A DNA stretch of 64,000 nt, from positions 5,270,001-5,334,000 of the forward strand of contig OY781040.1 in the NCBI GenBank assembly GCA_963676095.1. The letters are read 5' to 3'. This stretch comes from G963676095 sp963676095 (GTDB lineage: Bacteria; Bacteroidota; Bacteroidia; Bacteroidales; Prolixibacteraceae). This document shows positions 33,009 to 41,937 of the stretch, one piece after another. A program made the position numbers and the translations under genes. Position 1 is the stretch's first letter, and each line of letters starts with the position of its first letter. Under the pieces are notes generated by a model that was given only the letters and a program-made list of their open reading frames with translations, did not search any database and was not told where the DNA came from.

Positions 33009-36000
33009 ATGAAAAAAAATGATTTCCCGCAATGGGACAGGAGGTGTACTGGTCTCCTGAGAAATGTATTACGGAAAATGAAAATTACCTTAATTATTCT
33101 TTTTTGGGCAGTATTTCAAACATTTGCAAGCGGTGTCTACTCTCAGAACAGCCGTTTAAGTATGTCTACAAGAAACGCGACCATTGAATCTGTTCTTCAG
33201 GATATTGAAGATAATTCGGATTACTATTTTCTTTACAACGGCAAATTAATTGATGTAAACCGTAAGGTTAGCCTGGATGTAAAAAATGAAAAGATTGAAG
33301 ATGTGCTTAATCTTATTTTTAAAGATTCCGGCGTAAAATACGAGGTTTTTGGGCGCCAGATTGTCCTTTCCCCCGAAAATATGGTTGGGGCCCAGGGAGG
33401 ACTGCAGCAAACCGTTCCGGTAAAAGGGAAGGTGTCCTCTTCCACGGGGGACCCGCTGCCTGGGGTAACAATTTTGGTAAAAGGAACCAGTATTGGTACC
33501 ATAACGGATGCCGACGGTGTTTATTCGATCAATACAGAAGGAAAGGGAAATGTCCTTGTATTTTCGTTTATCGGGATGAAACCTGTTGAGGTAACCATAG
33601 ACGGACGTAACCGGATCGATGTGAAAATGCAGGAAGAGACCATCGGCCTGGACGAGGTTGTTGCAATCGGTTACGGGACGCAAAAAAAGGTAAACCTGAC
33701 CGGAGCGGTAAGTTCTGTCAGCGGTGATGAAATGCTGAAGCGCCCGGTTACAAACCCCGCGACAATGATCCAGGGGGAGATTCCCGGATTACGGGTGATC
33801 CAGAATTCGGGAGAACCCGGAAATGAAGATGTAACCATTCGGATCAGGGGACTTGGAACATTTAGTGATGCCGGATCGGATCCTCTAGTTTTGATCGATG
33901 GCGTTGAAGGAAACCTTACCGATTTGAACCCTAGAAATATAGAAAGTATTTCTGTTTTGAAAGATGCAGCTTCGGCATCCATTTACGGGGCCCGTGCTGC
34001 CAATGGAGTTATTCTGGTGACGACAAAAGTAGGAAAAGAGGGGTATCTGAATGTTGAGTACAGCGGTAGTTATGCTATCCATACTCCTACAAAGATGTTT
34101 GACCTGATTACCAATTCCGCTGAATACATGGAACTATGGAACGAGGCAAAAGAAAATACAGGACTGACTTCCGGTTTGTACACCGACGATGAGATCGAAC
34201 TTTATAAAAATGCTACAGATCGGAATTTATATCCGAATACGGATTGGTTGGATTTATTGTTCGACCCATCACCAACGCAAACACATAATTTGAATTTTAG
34301 CGGAGGTAAAAATGGTACTTTTTATGATGTCTCGATGGGGTTTGTTGATCAAAAAGGGGTGATGAAAGGATTTAACTATAAAAAATACAACCTTCGTTTT
34401 AATATTAAATCCCAGATTAATGACCGGATTACTTTCGGTGCAAATATAAGTCTGAAAAATGGAGTAAGATCTCAGCCAGGTGGTTCAGGGCAAGACATAT
34501 TCCTTGCAGCCATGTCCCAGGCCCCGACTTATGCCCCGCAACTTCCTGATGGCAGTGGTAAATATACTTATAAGGCCTATAGTTTTGAATACAATAACAA
34601 AAATCCACTGGCTGTTATCGATAATAATGTAGACAAAGATACCAAAGATTATGTTGCTACTTGTCAGATGTGGTTGGATGTAAAGTTACTGAAATCACTG
34701 AGCTGGTATATGAAAGGGGCCGTAAATGCCGATTTTAGCAAGAGTAAATATTTTGGGGCAAGCGTGCCTTTATATAATTATCACAGCTATGAATACATGA
34801 GTGATCTGGATGTCGGCAATCTTGGACTGGATGAGACAGATAAGCAAACAATCTATAAAACATTGTATTCCTATTTAAAATTCGATCAGGAATTTAATGG
34901 TGGCCACACCGTTAATGCCCAGATCGGATACAGTCTGGAGGAGAATGATTATCAATGGATGGAAGGATACCGGAAAGAATATGTCAGTGATAACCTGAGA
35001 CAGTTGAGTGCGGGCAGCGCTTCCACACAAACAGCGGAAGGCAGCGAAGAAGAATGGGCCTTGATGTCTTTTTTCGGCAGATTAGGATATAATTATAAAG
35101 ATCGTTATCTGTTAGAAGTAAACGGCAGATATGACGGGACATCCCGGTTGAGCCGCGATTCCCGGTGGGGATTTTTCCCTTCTTTTTCTGCCGGATGGAG
35201 AATGAGCGAAGAAACATTTTTTAAGAATCTTAACCTTTCCTGGATAAATAATTTGAAAATAAGGGGATCGTACGGAAAATTAGGAAATCAGAATATTGGC
35301 GTTTATCCGTATCAGTCAACCTACGAATTAACAGGAGCTTATTCGTTTGATAATTCCTCCTTATCAACAGGAGTTGCCCAGACAACACTGTCTAATAAGG
35401 ATTTAAAATGGGAGTCGACAACCGTTACCGATTTTGGCTTGGACCTTCTCTCTTTTAATCATTTTTCACTCACATTTGACTGGTATCAGAAGAAGACCAC
35501 AGATATTCTGAGAACAGCCCAGGTTACTGCTCTCGTTGGATTGGATGCTCCTTACATTAACGATGGAATAATGAAAAATACAGGTGGGGAACTTTCCTTA
35601 AGTTATCGAAATTCAGTTAAATCCGGAGCGTTAAGAGGTCTTAATTATAATCTTGGATTTAATATTGATCATTATAAAAATAAGCTGGTACGTTTCGGTG
35701 ACAAGGAAATTGACGGTTATTATCTCCGAGAAGAAGGAAAAGAGTGGAATAGCTTTTATATGCTCAAATGGATTGGAATTTTCCAGGATGAAGATGAAAT
35801 CGCCAGTTCTCCAACGCAATTTAGTGACAACACTTTACCCGGCGATTTAAAATTTGAAGATACCGATGGCAATGGCGTTGTTAATAACGACGACAGGGTG
35901 CCGGTAAAGGGACAAAATCCCGATTTTGAATATGGCATTAATTTGGCTGCAACTTGGAAAGGATTTGATTTTTCCTGTTTTTTCCAGGGAGTTAAAGGCC

Positions 36001-36398
36001 GGAAATTATTTGTCAATTACTGGGGTACGATTCCGTTTTTTCAGGGGACGCCTCCTACCGTGGAATGGAGAAACCGCTGGACTGAAGACCATCCTTCAAA
36101 AACAATGCCCCGGATGTACTGGTACCCGAGTGCCCCTACAAAAATAACACGGAATTCTACTTATTTTCTGCAGGATGCCTCTTATCTGAGGTTGAAGAAT
36201 CTTTCTGTCGGTTATAGCCTTCCTCAGGCATGGATCAATCGATTGGGGGTTGAAAATATCAGGTTCTATTTTTCGGGTGACAATTTGTTCACGATTACCG
36301 ATTATCCGGGACTGGATCCGGAACGTAGTTCAAGTGGATATTTTGTCAACTATCCGCAGAATAAAGTTTATGCCTTTGGTATTGATGTAAAATTTTAA
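33009..36398 (+). CDS. SusC-like TonB-dependent transporter with STN domain
   Basis: 1129 residues. After an N-terminal extension (MKKNDFPQWDRRCTGLLRNV) and signal peptide ending near SGVYSQ, an STN signalling domain covers about 47-120 (NATIESVLQDIEDNSDYYFL, then VKYEVFGRQIVLSP). A carboxypeptidase-like beta-sandwich follows at about 137-215 (GVTILVKGTSIGTITDADG), then the plug (SVLKDAASASIYGARAANG at about 315) and a full barrel ending GIDVKF. The STN domain relays ligand occupancy to the FecR protein encoded just upstream. It should carry alpha-mannose/fucose-type oligosaccharides given GH92 and GH95 on either side. Confidence 0.95.
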   Translation: MKKNDFPQWDRRCTGLLRNVLRKMKITLIILFWAVFQTFASGVYSQNSRLSMSTRNATIESVLQDIEDNSDYYFLYNGKLIDVNRKVSLDVKNEKIEDVLNLIFKDSGVKYEVFGRQIVLSPENMVGAQGGLQQTVPVKGKVSSSTGDPLPGVTILVKGTSIGTITDADGVYSINTEGKGNVLVFSFIGMKPVEVTIDGRNRIDVKMQEETIGLDEVVAIGYGTQKKVNLTGAVSSVSGDEMLKRPVTNPATMIQGEIPGLRVIQNSGEPGNEDVTIRIRGLGTFSDAGSDPLVLIDGVEGNLTDLNPRNIESISVLKDAASASIYGARAANGVILVTTKVGKEGYLNVEYSGSYAIHTPTKMFDLITNSAEYMELWNEAKENTGLTSGLYTDDEIELYKNATDRNLYPNTDWLDLLFDPSPTQTHNLNFSGGKNGTFYDVSMGFVDQKGVMKGFNYKKYNLRFNIKSQINDRITFGANISLKNGVRSQPGGSGQDIFLAAMSQAPTYAPQLPDGSGKYTYKAYSFEYNNKNPLAVIDNNVDKDTKDYVATCQMWLDVKLLKSLSWYMKGAVNADFSKSKYFGASVPLYNYHSYEYMSDLDVGNLGLDETDKQTIYKTLYSYLKFDQEFNGGHTVNAQIGYSLEENDYQWMEGYRKEYVSDNLRQLSAGSASTQTAEGSEEEWALMSFFGRLGYNYKDRYLLEVNGRYDGTSRLSRDSRWGFFPSFSAGWRMSEETFFKNLNLSWINNLKIRGSYGKLGNQNIGVYPYQSTYELTGAYSFDNSSLSTGVAQTTLSNKDLKWESTTVTDFGLDLLSFNHFSLTFDWYQKKTTDILRTAQVTALVGLDAPYINDGIMKNTGGELSLSYRNSVKSGALRGLNYNLGFNIDHYKNKLVRFGDKEIDGYYLREEGKEWNSFYMLKWIGIFQDEDEIASSPTQFSDNTLPGDLKFEDTDGNGVVNNDDRVPVKGQNPDFEYGINLAATWKGFDFSCFFQGVKGRKLFVNYWGTIPFFQGTPPTVEWRNRWTEDHPSKTMPRMYWYPSAPTKITRNSTYFLQDASYLRLKNLSVGYSLPQAWINRLGVENIRFYFSGDNLFTITDYPGLDPERSSSGYFVNYPQNKVYAFGIDVKF

Positions 36399-36408
36399 AA
36401 GAACGGAC

Positions 36409-37971
36409 ATGAAAAAATATGTTTTTATACAGTTAACCTGCATTTCGATAGTAACATTATTGACCGGATGCAATGATTTCCTCGATAAAAATCCGACTGA
36501 TGAAATATCCTCAAGTAATTTCTGGCAGTCGGCAGATGATGTGGAAGAGGCATTAACTTCGAATTACGGTTTTTTGCAAGGCCTGGATTACGACTGCTGG
36601 GATACCCCTAACGGCGGGACGTTCTCTTATTTGGTCCCAAATTTCGACTGTATGACAGATAATGGTTACGGACAGCATGATTATGGAAATACGAAGGAAA
36701 TAGTAGAAGGACAGTTAACCGCATCAACAGAAGGATATGTCGAAGGAATCTATGAATATTGTTATGTGGGAATTGCCAGGGTCAACCTCTTCCTGGAATA
36801 TTTAAACGAGTATGACGGGTCTGACCTCTCTGACGACGAAAAACAAGTATATGAAGCTGAAGTCCGTTTTATACGTGCATTCTATTATTTTCAGCTGTAT
36901 TCCTTTTATGGCGATGTCCCTTTGGTTCTGGAACCATTGACCTTGGAAACCCAGGATGTCGCTAAAAGTTCTTCCGATGAGGTATTGACTCAGGTCCTGG
37001 ACGATGTGAATTACGCAATTTCAAACCTTAACGCGGAATCATATGAGGATAATGCAGGGCATGTAACCATAACCGCAGCTGAAGCATTGAAAGCAAGAGT
37101 GCTGATGTATTCTTCCTATGACGACTCGGGAACCCCTGATGTCGATTCTTTGCAAACGGTATGTGACCTTTGTGAGGATATTATTCCGTATTACTCGTTG
37201 AGTGAGAGTTTCACCGATTTATTTCAAACGGCGGGACAGACGGACAATCCTGAAATCATTTTTTCAATTAATTTTCTTGCTCCGGATAATGTCCCGACTT
37301 ATGGGACAGACCAACTTTATGGCGATTGGGTTGTTGTAAGCCCTTTACGGAACCTGCTGGATGATTTTGAATGTACAGACGGGCTTCCATACGGAACTTC
37401 TCCACTGACCGATTCTTCGGACCAGTTTAATAACAGGGATCCCCGTCTGGCAGCAACAGTCTTTGAAGATTATGTGGATTGGGGCGATGATAATACGCAT
37501 ACTCCATCGAACAATATGCCGACCGGATACGGACTGAAAAAGTTTTTGGATCCCGATCACACTCCCTACGGATATTCAACTGAAAGCGACCAGGATTTTG
37601 TCGTCTTTAGGCTGGCAGAGGTCTTACTGATGTATGCTGAAGCAAAGAATGAAATCAGCGGGCCTGTGGAATCGGTTTATTCTGCCATAAACTCTATCCG
37701 GGAAAGAGTGGATATGCCCGACTTGGAAGAAGGATTATCCCAGTCCGAAATGCGTGAGAAAATCCGGCATGAACGGAGGGTCGAGCTTGCTTTTGAAGGG
37801 CTACGTTATTATGATTTGAAAAGATGGCGGATTGCCGGGGATATTCTGCCGAACGTCACAGATGGGATACTTTCTTATGTATGGGAAGATAAGTTTTATA
37901 AATGGCCTTTGCCTCAATCCGAGATCGACAAGAGTAATGGTGTGCTGATACAAAATCCGGATTACGAATAG
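36409..37971 (+). CDS. SusD-like surface glycan-binding lipoprotein
   Basis: 520 residues, lipoprotein signal with lipobox LTGC, followed by NDFLDKNPTDEISSSNFWQS, a standard SusD opening. Helical repeats include AEVRFIRAFYYFQLYSFYGD (about 150-169), and near the C-terminus IRHERRVELAFEGLRYYDLK, the best known SusD signature. The gene is 10 bases after its SusC partner. It is intact and of normal length. Confidence 0.95.
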   Translation: MKKYVFIQLTCISIVTLLTGCNDFLDKNPTDEISSSNFWQSADDVEEALTSNYGFLQGLDYDCWDTPNGGTFSYLVPNFDCMTDNGYGQHDYGNTKEIVEGQLTASTEGYVEGIYEYCYVGIARVNLFLEYLNEYDGSDLSDDEKQVYEAEVRFIRAFYYFQLYSFYGDVPLVLEPLTLETQDVAKSSSDEVLTQVLDDVNYAISNLNAESYEDNAGHVTITAAEALKARVLMYSSYDDSGTPDVDSLQTVCDLCEDIIPYYSLSESFTDLFQTAGQTDNPEIIFSINFLAPDNVPTYGTDQLYGDWVVVSPLRNLLDDFECTDGLPYGTSPLTDSSDQFNNRDPRLAATVFEDYVDWGDDNTHTPSNNMPTGYGLKKFLDPDHTPYGYSTESDQDFVVFRLAEVLLMYAEAKNEISGPVESVYSAINSIRERVDMPDLEEGLSQSEMREKIRHERRVELAFEGLRYYDLKRWRIAGDILPNVTDGILSYVWEDKFYKWPLPQSEIDKSNGVLIQNPDYE

Positions 37972-38030
37972 AGATATCCATGACTGTCTTCCGTGGGTAC
38001 AGATTTCTTTTTCTGATAAGGAAACCCGAA

Positions 38031-38061
38031 TTGGGATTCAGACAGTAAATCTTTACTTTTG
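38031..38061 (+). promoter_or_regulatory. Bacteroidota-type promoter for GH95
   Basis: A TTG at 38031-38033 and the -7 element TACTTTTG at 38054-38061 are 20 bases apart, matching the -33/-7 consensus. The start codon at 38110 lies about 40 bases beyond the predicted start of transcription, so the GH95 gene can be transcribed independently of SusCD. Confidence 0.55.
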
Positions 38062-38109
38062 GGAGACAGTTTTTTTAATACTAATTTTTATTACTACTTT
38101 TTTATTGCA

Positions 38110-40557
38110 ATGAAGACTTATTTATTTGCAGAAGCCATTTTTGTTTTACTGATTCTCATATCATGTACACCTGCAAGAACGGTATCAGACAGCGGTTCAT
38201 CGTTGAGATTATGGTACAAGCAACCGGCTAATTCTAAAATCGCCGATGTGAAAAACGGCTGGTTAAACGACCCGGAATGGCTTAATGCATTACCTGTAGG
38301 GAACGGTTTTCTGGGGGCAATGGTTTTCGGTGATGTCAGCACGGAGAGAATTCAGCTGAATGAGAAAACGCTATGGTCGGGAAGCCCGGATAACAACAAT
38401 AATCCGGACGCAGTTAAATCGCTTGAAAAAATACGGCAGTTGCTGTTTGAAGGTAAGTACAAAGAAGCCAATGAGCTTACCGAGAAAACGCAGGTCTGTA
38501 AGGGGCCGGGATCCGGAAGCGGGAACGGGGCCAGTGTTCCCTACGGTTGTTTCCAGACGTTAGGCGATTTATGGCTCGACTTCGGAACGAAAGGACCTTA
38601 TGCTGATTATCTGAGGGAGCTGGACCTGAACCGGGGAATCGTCCGTGTTTCCTATGAACAGGGAGGCATCGCCTACAAACGGGAAGTTTTTGCCAGTTAT
38701 CCCGACCGGGTACTGGTAGTGCATTTATCAGCCGACAAAAAGGCGGCACTAAGTTTTAATGCTTCACTGACCCGTCCGGAGCGGTTTGTTACACGCGAGG
38801 AAAAGGACAACCTGATGATGTCCGGAACCCTGGACAATGGAAAAGGAGGCGATGGCATGCAGTATGCCGCCCGGTTAAAGGCGATTGCCACCGGAGGGAC
38901 CGTGACTTATTCCGATAGCCTGGTTACTGTCCGGGGGGCTGACGATGTCGTCCTGCTGTTAACCGCTTCGACTAATTACAAGCAGGATTACCCTGATTAT
39001 CATGGTGATGACCCTACGGTGACGACGCTTGATCAGCTAAATAAAGCTGCATCGGAACCTTATGCTACTCTTTTAAAAAAGCATACAGATGATTATTCCG
39101 CTATTTTTGATAAAGTCAGTCTGAATTTGTCGGGAGACGGACAGGATACAGTCCCTACAGACGTGAGGCTGAAAAACGAGGTGAAAAATCCGGACGATCT
39201 CCGGTTGCAGGAAACTTATTTCCAGTATGGCCGTTACCTGCTCATTTCTTCATCCCGTGAAGGTTCACTGCCTGCCAATCTGCAGGGTATCTGGGCCAAT
39301 AAAATCCAGACACCGTGGAATTGTGATTATCATGCCAACATTAACCTGCAAATGAATTACTGGCCTGTCGATGTGGCAAATCTTCAGGAGTGCTTCAGCC
39401 CATTGTGCAACCTGATCGGGTCGCTGGTAAAACCAGGGGAGCTGACGGCGAAGGAGCAATATAATTGCAGCGGTTGGTGTACCGAGACTATAACCAATGT
39501 CTGGGGATATACCTCGCCAGGCGAAGGTACAAGCTGGGGAATGTATGTTGTAGGGGGAGGATGGCTGTGCAGGCATCTTTGGGACCACTACACGTTTACG
39601 CAGGACCGGGATTATCTGGAACGTGTATATCCTGTTATGCTGAACTCGGCGCGGTTTTATCTCGACTGGCTTGTAAAGGACCCGGCAACGGGAAAACTGG
39701 TTTCCGGTCCGTCTGTTTCGCCTGAGAATCAGTTTGTCGCTCCGGATGGTTCCGTATGCTCCGTGAGCATGGGACCCTCGCATGATCAGGAGATCATTGC
39801 TGAACTTTTCACAAACGTGTTGAAAGCTTCTGAAATATTAAAAGATACCGATCCTTTATTGGCAAAAATCAAGACTGACCTGGATAACCTGGCAATGCCC
39901 CAAATCGGTTCAGACGGACGATTAATGGAGTGGAGCAGGGAGTTTAAGGAGATTGAACCTACCCACCGTCATGTTTCTCATCTTTACATGCTTTACCCGG
40001 GTAACCGGATCGACCCGCTGAAAACACCGAAACTGGCCGAAGCCGCAAGGAAAACTCTGGAGGCAAGGACTGATGTCGGAACAGGCTGGTCGCTGGCCTG
40101 GAAAATAAATTTCTGGGCCCGGCTTAAAGACGGCGACCGCGCTTACCGGTTATTGAAGGATCTTCTTCGTCCAATCGGTAACTATGGAATTAACATGTCT
40201 GATGCAGGCGGAACATATCCGAATTTGTTTTGCGGGCATCCCCCTTTCCAGATCGACGGGAATTTTGGAGGTACGTCCGGCATTGCGGAAATGTTGTTGC
40301 AAAGTCAGAATGGTTATGTAGAACTCCTGCCAGCCTTGCCTTCCGTATGGAAAAACGGGCAGGTAAAGGGACTGGTTGCCCGCGGAGGTTTTGTCGTGGA
40401 TATCGATTGGAAAGATGGGAAATTGGATCACGCCCGGATCCTTTCTTCGTCGGACAGTCCTCTGATCCTGAGATATGGGGACAAAACAGTAACTCTTGAA
40501 AAAACAAAAAAAGGAGAAACTTACCGTTTCGATCCGGGATTAAAATTGAAAGATTGA
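38110..40557 (+). CDS. GH95 alpha-L-fucosidase lipoprotein
   Basis: The open frame begins at 38059, but the ATG at 38110 gives a proper lipoprotein signal (MKTYLFAEAIFVLLILISC) and lies downstream of a promoter. The 815-residue product starts its catalytic part with LRLWYKQPANSKI and EWLNALPVGNGFLGAMVFGD, followed by LNEKTLWSGSP, all typical of GH95. The barrel contains NLQGIWANKIQTPWNCDYHA (about 385-405), INLQMNYWPVDVANL and HRHVSHLYMLYPGN. The C-terminal region has PPFQIDGNFGGTSGIAEMLL. Family members cleave alpha-1,2-linked fucose and some galactosides. It is exported and surface- or periplasm-anchored. The locus context favours fucosylated host-type glycans. Confidence 0.92.
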   Translation: MKTYLFAEAIFVLLILISCTPARTVSDSGSSLRLWYKQPANSKIADVKNGWLNDPEWLNALPVGNGFLGAMVFGDVSTERIQLNEKTLWSGSPDNNNNPDAVKSLEKIRQLLFEGKYKEANELTEKTQVCKGPGSGSGNGASVPYGCFQTLGDLWLDFGTKGPYADYLRELDLNRGIVRVSYEQGGIAYKREVFASYPDRVLVVHLSADKKAALSFNASLTRPERFVTREEKDNLMMSGTLDNGKGGDGMQYAARLKAIATGGTVTYSDSLVTVRGADDVVLLLTASTNYKQDYPDYHGDDPTVTTLDQLNKAASEPYATLLKKHTDDYSAIFDKVSLNLSGDGQDTVPTDVRLKNEVKNPDDLRLQETYFQYGRYLLISSSREGSLPANLQGIWANKIQTPWNCDYHANINLQMNYWPVDVANLQECFSPLCNLIGSLVKPGELTAKEQYNCSGWCTETITNVWGYTSPGEGTSWGMYVVGGGWLCRHLWDHYTFTQDRDYLERVYPVMLNSARFYLDWLVKDPATGKLVSGPSVSPENQFVAPDGSVCSVSMGPSHDQEIIAELFTNVLKASEILKDTDPLLAKIKTDLDNLAMPQIGSDGRLMEWSREFKEIEPTHRHVSHLYMLYPGNRIDPLKTPKLAEAARKTLEARTDVGTGWSLAWKINFWARLKDGDRAYRLLKDLLRPIGNYGINMSDAGGTYPNLFCGHPPFQIDGNFGGTSGIAEMLLQSQNGYVELLPALPSVWKNGQVKGLVARGGFVVDIDWKDGKLDHARILSSSDSPLILRYGDKTVTLEKTKKGETYRFDPGLKLKD

Positions 40558-40573
40558 TTTCAGTGAATAATAA

Positions 40574-40604
40574 AAAGGGGCTGCCTGGATCTGGCAGCCC
40601 CTTT
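40574..40604 (+). terminator. Intrinsic terminator after GH95
   Basis: A 12-bp GC-rich stem (AAAGGGGCTGCC at 40574-40585, GGCAGCCCCTTT at 40593-40604) with a 7-base loop, 17 bases after the GH95 stop. It closes the mannose/fucose locus. Confidence 0.85.
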
Positions 40605-40671
40605 GCAAAAGTTCAGGGGCGTCCTTTCTGCTTGCCCCGGTTAAATTTGTTTTAATAATTTATATTTCTGC

Positions 40672-40699
40672 AAAATTAAATTGTGTACAATTTAATTTT
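40672..40699 (+). promoter_or_regulatory. Palindromic operator of the OhrR-like regulator
   Basis: Perfect 12-base arms AAAATTAAATTG (40672-40683) and CAATTTAATTTT (40688-40699) flank the centre TGTA. This AT-rich palindrome is of the kind bound by OhrR/MarR dimers and stands 28 bases before the regulator gene. It covers the -33 element of the promoter, which points to autorepression. Confidence 0.8.
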
Positions 40700-40711
40700 G
40701 CTCTATTTTTG
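40681..40711 (+). promoter_or_regulatory. Promoter overlapping the palindrome
   Basis: The -33 TTG at 40681-40683 and the -7 element TATTTTTG at 40704-40711 are 20 bases apart. Binding of a repressor to the palindrome would block this promoter directly. Confidence 0.6.
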
Positions 40712-40726
40712 TTGCACATTTGAAAA

Positions 40727-41155
40727 ATGATGGATGACATTCTAAAGTTAAAAAGCCAGGTTTGTTTTCCTGTTTATGCCTTGTCCCGGGAAATTATCAA
40801 CCGTTACCGTCCGTTTCTGGATGAACTGGGCATCACTTATCCCCAGTATCTGGTAATGATGGTTTTATGGGAAAACAAGCTGCAAACAGTTAATCAGATC
40901 GGAGACAAGCTGCATCTTGACAGCGGGACCCTGACGCCATTGTTGAAGAGACTGGAGCAAAAAGGTTTTATATTAAGGACCCGCAAATGTAGTGATGAAC
41001 GGGTAGTGGAAATCACGGTTACTGATGCAGGGAAAGCATTGCAAAACGATGTGGCGGGGATACCGGGAAAAGTGGTCGAAGTGATGGGCATAACTTCGGA
41101 AGACCTGGTGGAGTTAAAAGAAATTGTGTTGAAAATATTAAATAAGGCAAAATAA
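40727..41155 (+). CDS. OhrR-like MarR-family redox regulator
   Basis: 142 residues with a winged helix-turn-helix (VNQIGDKLHLDSGTLTPLLK at about 62-81, wing around RKCSDERVVEITVT). The N-terminal stretch QVCFPVYALSREI carries C13 in the place of the peroxide-sensing cysteine of OhrR proteins. LDSGTLTPLLKRLE is the recognition-helix signature of that subgroup. It probably represses itself and the nitroreductase gene 27 bases downstream until the cysteine is oxidised by organic hydroperoxides. The palindrome at 40672 is the likely operator. Two start codons in tandem (40727, 40730) are possible. Confidence 0.88.
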   Translation: MMDDILKLKSQVCFPVYALSREIINRYRPFLDELGITYPQYLVMMVLWENKLQTVNQIGDKLHLDSGTLTPLLKRLEQKGFILRTRKCSDERVVEITVTDAGKALQNDVAGIPGKVVEVMGITSEDLVELKEIVLKILNKAK

Positions 41156-41182
41156 TTTAATTATCATAAAGGAGATATAGAA

Positions 41183-41815
41183 ATGTCGTTATTGGAGAAT
41201 TTGCAGTGGCGGTATGCCACCAAGAAGTATGACCCGGCGAGGAAGGTTTCACAGGAGAATGTCGATAAAATTGTTGAAGCTGCCCGTCTGGCCCCGACTT
41301 CATCGGGCTTGCAGCAGTTCAGGGTTATTGTAATTACCGATCAGGAATTGAAAAATAAAATTGTTCCGATTGCATTGGGACAGCAAGTTGTTGCCGACTG
41401 TTCCCACCTGTTGGTTTTTGCTGCCTGGGACCATTATACCGAAGAACGTATTATGGCGACCTATGATTATACCACGGATCAGCGAGGCTTGCCCCGCGGG
41501 CGTTTTGCCTCGTACACAGACAGGCTGAAAGCTGCCTATTTGCCCCAGACACCGGAGCAGAATTTTGTCCATACGGCGCGGCAGGCTTACATTGGTTTTG
41601 GATTAGCCATTGCCCAGGCAGCTGAACTTAAAGTAGACAGCACCCCAATGGAAGGTTTTACCAATGAAGAACTCGATGAATTACTCGATTTAAAGTCAAA
41701 AGGACTGAAGAGTGTAACTTTACTTCCTTTAGGGTACCGTGATCCTGAGGGCGACTGGCTGGTCAACATGAAAAAAGTAAGGGTACCGAAGGAACAATTT
41801 GTCATTACGTATTGA
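41183..41815 (+). CDS. NAD(P)H-dependent nitroreductase-family flavoprotein
   Basis: 210 residues of the NfsB/nitroreductase fold that binds FMN. The N-terminal FMN-phosphate region reads LQWRYATKKYDPARKV, then EAARLAPTSSGLQQFRVIVI (about 32-51). The C-terminal part has LKSVTLLPLGYRDPEGDWL, with the family's glycine-rich turn and the final VKK-like segment. It acts in the cytosol, reducing nitro compounds or quinones. Being second in an operon with an OhrR-like regulator suggests a role in oxidative or electrophile stress. An AAAGGAGA sequence about 10 bases before the ATG at 41183 is an unusually strong ribosome binding site for this phylum. Confidence 0.88.
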   Translation: MSLLENLQWRYATKKYDPARKVSQENVDKIVEAARLAPTSSGLQQFRVIVITDQELKNKIVPIALGQQVVADCSHLLVFAAWDHYTEERIMATYDYTTDQRGLPRGRFASYTDRLKAAYLPQTPEQNFVHTARQAYIGFGLAIAQAAELKVDSTPMEGFTNEELDELLDLKSKGLKSVTLLPLGYRDPEGDWLVNMKKVRVPKEQFVITY

Positions 41816-41858
41816 TCATTGGCCTTTCCAAAGCAGAAAGAGCTGTCTGAAACAAAAA

Positions 41859-41886
41859 TTGCGGTCCGGAACAAGGCGGACCGCAA
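41859..41886. terminator. Bidirectional terminator
   Basis: A 10-bp stem (TTGCGGTCCG at 41859-41868, CGGACCGCAA at 41877-41886) flanked by A-rich and T-poor sequence lies between the convergent nitroreductase and M16 peptidase genes and suits termination from either side. Confidence 0.7.
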
Positions 41887-41937
41887 AACATACTGCTAAT
41901 TATTTAATTAATCTATTGGGGAGTACGAATGTAAGTT

